Source: Benincasa hispida (taxonomy: Eukaryota > Streptophyta > Magnoliopsida > Cucurbitales > Cucurbitaceae). From it: a stretch of 64,000 nucleotides of DNA. The stretch spans positions 2,632,925 through 2,696,924 of the forward strand of contig NC_052356.1 in NCBI RefSeq assembly GCF_009727055.1, read 5' to 3'. Below are positions 60,104-64,000 of the stretch, piece after piece. Numbering within the stretch: position 1 is the stretch's first letter; every line of letters begins with the position of its first letter. The notes beneath the pieces are model-generated. The model was not told the origin of the DNA and ran no database searches. It saw only the letters and a program-made list of their open reading frames with translations. The translations under genes were made by a program, and so were the position numbers.

Positions 60104-60177
60104 CGCAAAAGAATTGAAGGCAGTTCTAAGCTCATGGTGGCCACCATGAGCTTAGAACTGCCTTCAATTCTTTTGCG
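60104..60177. repeat. Perfect 74-bp palindrome
   Basis: Arms 60104-60140 and 60141-60177 are exact reverse complements with no spacer; the centre is CATGGTGG|CCACCATG. It lies about 155 bases inside the primer site of I. Confidence 0.95.
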
Positions 60178-60332
60178 ACTGATTGCCCTCCTACCTTAGG
60201 GTCAATACTGACTTTCAGCGCATTGCCTACACTTCAATATTATTTGCAACCTGGTCGCACAAGCTGTAATACACCCAAGATAAAAAGTTTGCTCGCAGAG
60301 ACACAAAACATAACAAATATTTAGTTGCAAAG

Positions 60333-60350
60333 TCTCCGGCAACGGCGCCA
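60333..60350 (-). other. Primer binding site of I (tRNA-Asp)
   Basis: The plus strand reads TCTCCGGCAACGGCGCCA, 17 of 18 identical to the 3' end of plant tRNA-Asp including CCA. It lies seven bases from the 5' LTR. Confidence 0.9.
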
Positions 60351-60356
60351 AAAACT

Positions 60357-62470
60357 TGATGCGCGAAAATTGGACGTTAATTTTACTCGACAACAAACTT
60401 CCCTTGGACACATTATGCAATGCATGTTCCTAATATGTGCGTTGATAGTCATGTGTTGGAGTGAATAAATACGTTAACGAATGTATGCGATGACCATGCA
60501 TCCTGCCACAAGTTTTCTTGCATTCATACCAAGTATAACATGAACACAAGTTTCTCAGGTAATTCGAGGTCGAACACAGGGACTTGTAACTATATGTTTG
60601 CTGTGATTGTGCATGCGGCAGTTGAATAAAAGAATGGAGGGGATGTTGTTAAGTTAATCCTACTCCTACTCCTATCTATCAGACAACGCAATGAGAATAT
60701 GCATGAAAGGTAGAGATGCAACAAACCTTGACATGAAATAAATGAATGGGAAAATGGATAAAATGTGGAGATGTTTTCATTGCAACCCTTAAGAGTGACC
60801 ACAAGGGAACCTTAGTCAGCGCCAGACTATGTGATCATGTTACAACAATACACATCAAGTCATTTTCCAATGGAAATGCGGTGCTCCTAATTCTAAGACG
60901 TATGTGTTGAACGCAAAGTGTCCATAGAGCTTATTCCTAAGTCTCTACTCTTGTCCTATGCGATGATGCAAAATTCATGAAAGCAAAGTGGTCGCATTCA
61001 ATCATATCCTATCTCTAGGATACATGCGATGCGTTAATAACAAATAGTGCTCATTCCTAAGCGCCTATCTCTTGTTTTATGTGTTCTAATCTGGTTCTCC
61101 CAAGCCTAGATTCTGACCTGACCTTCCCAAGCCTAGATCCTGTCCTTAGACTACCCTCCCAGTATCCCTAATGGACGAATGAAGCATACATAATACAAGA
61201 CAATCGCATAAACTTCCTGACCTACGGTTGCTACTATCCCTAGTGAACAACGCATACCTTGCTTACTACGTTCAATCACTTACCCTCTCGGGCAGTTATT
61301 GTTGCTGACTTCACTCATAGACAAGCAATGTGTTACCCCATAGACAGGCATTGCAGTAGCTTCAGACTAAGCAAATAAGATTACTCACATACTCACACAA
61401 CACACACCTCTCGGTGGGTTGCTATATGCTTCATATTTCTAATCCACATGACTAAGTATTCAATACCCAAGCAATCCCACTAAGTGTTGCAATGAAATTA
61501 AAGATGTTAAGTAAGAAGATAGAGATGAAGTCGAAGGAAAATAGAAATGCATTGAAAACATATTGTATTAATTTCTTAATTCCAAAATCTCATACAATAC
61601 AATATAGAAAAAGAAGGGAAAAAGAAATGACCGGCTGGAACCAAAGATCTTCTTCCAGCGGATGTGCATCAAGGCTACCGATGGTGCCATGGATGGGTGG
61701 ATAAGCTGACTCTCTCTAGATCTAGCTCCCATCGAAGGCTCCGGTCGTCACTCAGAAAGGATGAAGGAGGTGAAGAACTCTCAACCATCTTTCCACGCAG
61801 TTGTTTGGATCGCGGGGAAAGCCCCCGGTTCACAAGGATCCTCCCCCGGATGATTTAGAATTTTGCTCTAGAGTTTGGACCGCCGACAGCATTAATTGAA
61901 CTGCTCTAAGTTTGACGTTCGGCGCGTTAGTCCTTTCTGAACCTCTGCCACCAACGGCGTGGTAGGTGAAATGTCAGCATCAGCTTTGGATTTTCTCGAG
62001 GTAGATATGTTGATGCGTTCATTCCACCAACTTTGCGTTGATCCCATTAGAATATGTTGTCGCATAGCTGCAGTCATTCAATGGCCGTATTCACTTAATA
62101 CCGCAACTATACATGATGACCGCAATCGCTTGACGAGCGCAACTCCCATGCGATGGATGCATACGGCTGATTACCGCAACATTCATGCGTTGATCGATGC
62201 GTTTGCCTTGCGATGGAGTATTTCTCCGCATGCGATCGTCTATGCGATGGTCCAATTTCCGCGTTTGCGTTCATTTCCTATATTGGCTAAAAAACAGAAT
62301 ATTGAACGCATAATTAACGCAAAGTAATGGGTTAGCTGAAATTCGATATGTTTCTCGATGCAAACTCTTTTCCTCATGAATTCCTAGCATGATCGACGAA
62401 TATTCTGCCTAACAACCTTCCTAATTCTAAGTAAAAAGCCTAAGATGACATGCATATCTGCATGTCATCA
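60357..62470 (-). repeat. 5' LTR of I (right), TATA lost
   Basis: 2,114 bases. Near 61867 it has TTTTGCTC|TAGAGTTTGG where the left LTR has 15 more bases including the TATA sequence. Otherwise very similar to the left LTR. Confidence 0.9.
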
Positions 62471-62663
62471 GTGGTTTACAAACAATTTGGAGGCCAAATT
62501 CGTGAAGAGGAGCAAGAATCAGAAGGGTTTTCCATCAAAGGTAATGTGCTCTTGAAACCCTCCTTTGAAATCTTGTTAATACATGTTTTTAAACTCGAAT
62601 TAAGTGTAATTAGAGTACTTATTGATTCTAATTTCTTTCGTTGCATGTCAATATACTCTATCA
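62471..62663 (+). repeat. 5' LTR of copia H, right part
   Basis: Begins with the duplicated GTGGT (62471-62475) and runs to the LTR end CTCTATCA, homologous to the ends of the G LTRs. Confidence 0.8.
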
Positions 62664-62664
62664 A

Positions 62665-62678
62665 TTGATATCAGAGCA
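62665..62678 (+). other. Primer binding site of copia H (tRNA-iMet)
   Basis: TTGATATCAGAGCA; one G-to-A change from the G element site. Confidence 0.8.
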
Positions 62679-63283
62679 TGATGTAAGCACTCAATTATCG
62701 TTAATTTGAGTTTCGCGGGTGAATTTCTAAGATTGCATGTTTTGTTGACTGTTATGATTGAAATTTAACTTTGGCATTATATTTCTCTTTAACTATGAAG
62801 TTTAATTTGTAATTGGCTCTTGATTGATGAGCTTATATGTGTGCTCTAGAGTTTGTAATTTTATTAGAGTCAATAGAGTTCAAATTAGGCTGTAATTGAA
62901 GTGAAAAGCGAGCATGGTCGAGTTGTAGATTTATGGGTTGAAACTTCTGCCTGCAAGTGTTGTGACGTTGTTTATCAAGCGTTGCAACACCTTGCAACGC
63001 TAGAATGTAGCATCACGATGCTGTTCATCCCAGGCAAGAACAGTGTGCGTCAGCGAGCTTGTTCGCGCAAGAGGATGACCGGTTTGACCAGTTCATCCAA
63101 TCTGGTTCAGCCACATATGGTCCGGTTCAGGTCTAGTTCGGGTTGGGTCAAGTGGTCTAGACCTCTTTTGAAGTTTTTTTTGGATTATTTTTGTAATAAT
63201 TAGTTATTCTGCTTGTTTAGAATGCCAAAGTTGAACCATATTGGTGTTGTTTAATTATTTTATACATGTGATGTATATTATAT
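62679..63283 (+). other. Leader of copia H (partial)
   Basis: No gene. GCGTTGCAACACCTTGCAAC near 62978 parallels the G leader, and 63080-63160 repeats CTGGTTC/TCCGGTTC words. Cut at 63283. Confidence 0.65.
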
Positions 63284-63915
63284 TGGGATTCATTCCTAAT
63301 TCTCGCGGTGGTCTCGTAGTTTGTAAGCTTTTACACATTGTTATTAATAAAATAAATGTTATTTTATTTGTATTTACTCATATCTAATAAACTAAGATCC
63401 GTGGTTATTTCATGTAACTTAAGCATGTATGTGAGACAAACAAGTGAATCATGCCTTAAGTAAACTTTGTAAGCTTTTTGTACACTACGGATACAGCCCA
63501 CTTTGTAGATATTTACAAGTGTTGTAAAGTGCTATAAATGGTATGATCCTTACCATTCATGTGGAGACATGCGATCTGGGGTATCCTATACAAAGAGTTT
63601 GTATAAGATCGAACCACTAGATGATTAGTCTCTTTATATAATGTCGTTGATAATTGATACTTACATTTCACTAAAATGACCATAGGTGACATGACCTTAA
63701 TCCTGAGTTAGTTGGGAACTCCTGCATATGAAGGCGGTCCTTTGATTAGTATGGGTGAGAGTGACCAGTTGCCAACTTAACAAGCCTACCTTTTTGAGGA
63801 TTTGTCTGATTGGGGTGCTAGGAACTCACCTACACAAGACGAAATTCACTCCTTCCTCGAAGCAGGGGTAAGTAGATAAATTTCTCTCTTCAGGGTTGAT
63901 TTCGGGTCTTGAACA
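63284..63915 (+). repeat. Copia-type LTR J, 5' part
   Basis: Starts TGGGATTCATTCC within the H leader. Parts match the B LTR (AACTAAGATCC; ACTTAAGCATGTATGTG). Interrupted by K. Confidence 0.65.
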
Positions 63916-64000
63916 TGTTGAGATTGGTGTCCTAATTCTCTCAGAGTCTCGTAGTTTGTAAACTTTACACATTTTTATGAATAAAATAAGAGTTATTTTA
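63916..64000 (+). repeat. Copia-type LTR K, start only
   Basis: TGTTGAGATTGGTGTCC onward repeats the start of J (TCGTAGTTTGTAA; AATAAAATAA) 632 bases later. It continues past the window. Confidence 0.6.

Larger units (their letters stand above)
58847..60332 (-). other. Internal region of I, non-coding
   Basis: Contains the motif pair at 59165-59211 and 59290-59338, a T-run near 59430, and the 74-bp palindrome. The minus frame 60147-59785 begins inside the palindrome and contains a hydrophobic stretch rich in F, I, L and Y. It resembles no family I know and is probably not a gene. Confidence 0.6.
56700..62470 (-). mobile_element. Gypsy-type non-autonomous element I (LARD-like)
   Basis: Complete insertion of 5,771 bases: LTRs 56700-58832 and 60357-62470 (2.1 kb each, highly similar), perfect GTGGT duplication, near-perfect tRNA-Asp primer site (60333-60350) and polypurine tract (58833-58846). 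The minus-strand internal region is only 1,524 bases and shows no gag or pol. LTR ends are TGATG/CATCA. It would need enzymes from another element. It shares its 3' motif pair and TATA 10-mer with E. Confidence 0.9.
54995..63283 (+). mobile_element. Copia H (5' LTR and leader) containing element I
   Basis: 5' LTR in two pieces (54995-56699 and 62476-62663), primer site at 62665-62678, and leader 62679-63283 homologous to the G leader (AATGCCAAAGTTGAACCATA). The leader is cut by LTR J. No coding part is in the window. Confidence 0.85.

Noticed and set aside
59785..60147. 120-codon minus frame with a hydrophobic, membrane-like segment in element I
   Set aside because: It starts inside the 74-bp palindrome, has no recognisable family and lies in a non-coding element.
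60333..60350. A tRNA-Asp-like sequence ending in CCA
   Set aside because: Only the 3' 18 bases match and they sit at the LTR edge, so this is a primer site and not a tRNA gene.
58010..62327. Frames repeated in both halves of element I (for example 58010 and 61664)
   Set aside because: They recur because the LTR is duplicated; stop positions and lengths differ between copies.

Overview
The window looks like heterochromatic DNA from a flowering plant. Almost every recognisable sequence belongs to an LTR retrotransposon, and I see no intact host gene, tRNA, rRNA or CRISPR array. The copia gag/pol wording resembles retroelement proteins of cucurbit genomes, but that is recollection rather than a search, so the organism is only a guess at eudicot, possibly Cucurbitaceae. 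Names E, A, B, C, D, L, F, G, H, I, J, K are local labels.

Layout. 1-8580: Ty3/gypsy-type element E. Two 3' halves lie back to back, with LTRs facing outward (minus at 1-1193, plus at 6678-8490). A noisy tandem duplication, a 25-N gap and a gag fragment lie between them. 8581-16124: copia A (minus), 3'-truncated. 16139-25538: copia B (plus), the most complete element, abutting A head to head. 25539-27327 plus 34176-35703: copia C (minus), split by gypsy-type element D (27328-34175, minus, TSD GTATT). D itself carries solo LTR L (29762-31613, TSD CTTAA). 35703-44026: copia F (plus), with a 940-N gap in its leader. 44027-52528: copia G (plus). 52529-54137: a possible DNA transposon containing a GTCG-rich minisatellite. 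54138-54772: a chromovirus-like integrase fragment (minus). 54995-63283: copia H (plus), whose 5' LTR is split by non-autonomous gypsy-type element I (56700-62470, minus, TSD GTGGT). 63284-64000: LTR J, entered by LTR K at 63916.

Two lineages dominate. The copias have TGTTGG LTR starts, an initiator-Met tRNA primer site (TGGTATCAGAGC) and an AAGTGGGAG polypurine tract. All their gag-pol frames are broken. E, D and I have LTRs that begin TGAT and a primer site for tRNA-Asp. They have little or no coding capacity, so they would depend on another element's enzymes.

The most interesting signals are non-coding. (1) A roughly 50-nt motif with a possible 6-bp stem and a constant 15-nt loop recurs in the 3' region of E, D and I, often in pairs. 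(2) There is a spacer-less perfect 74-bp palindrome in I. (3) The LTR of F carries 12-14 WRKY W-box cores in about 220 bp. (4) Each family has its own cluster of CpG-containing palindromes. (5) The 5' LTRs of D and I both lost the TATA segment that their 3' LTRs keep.
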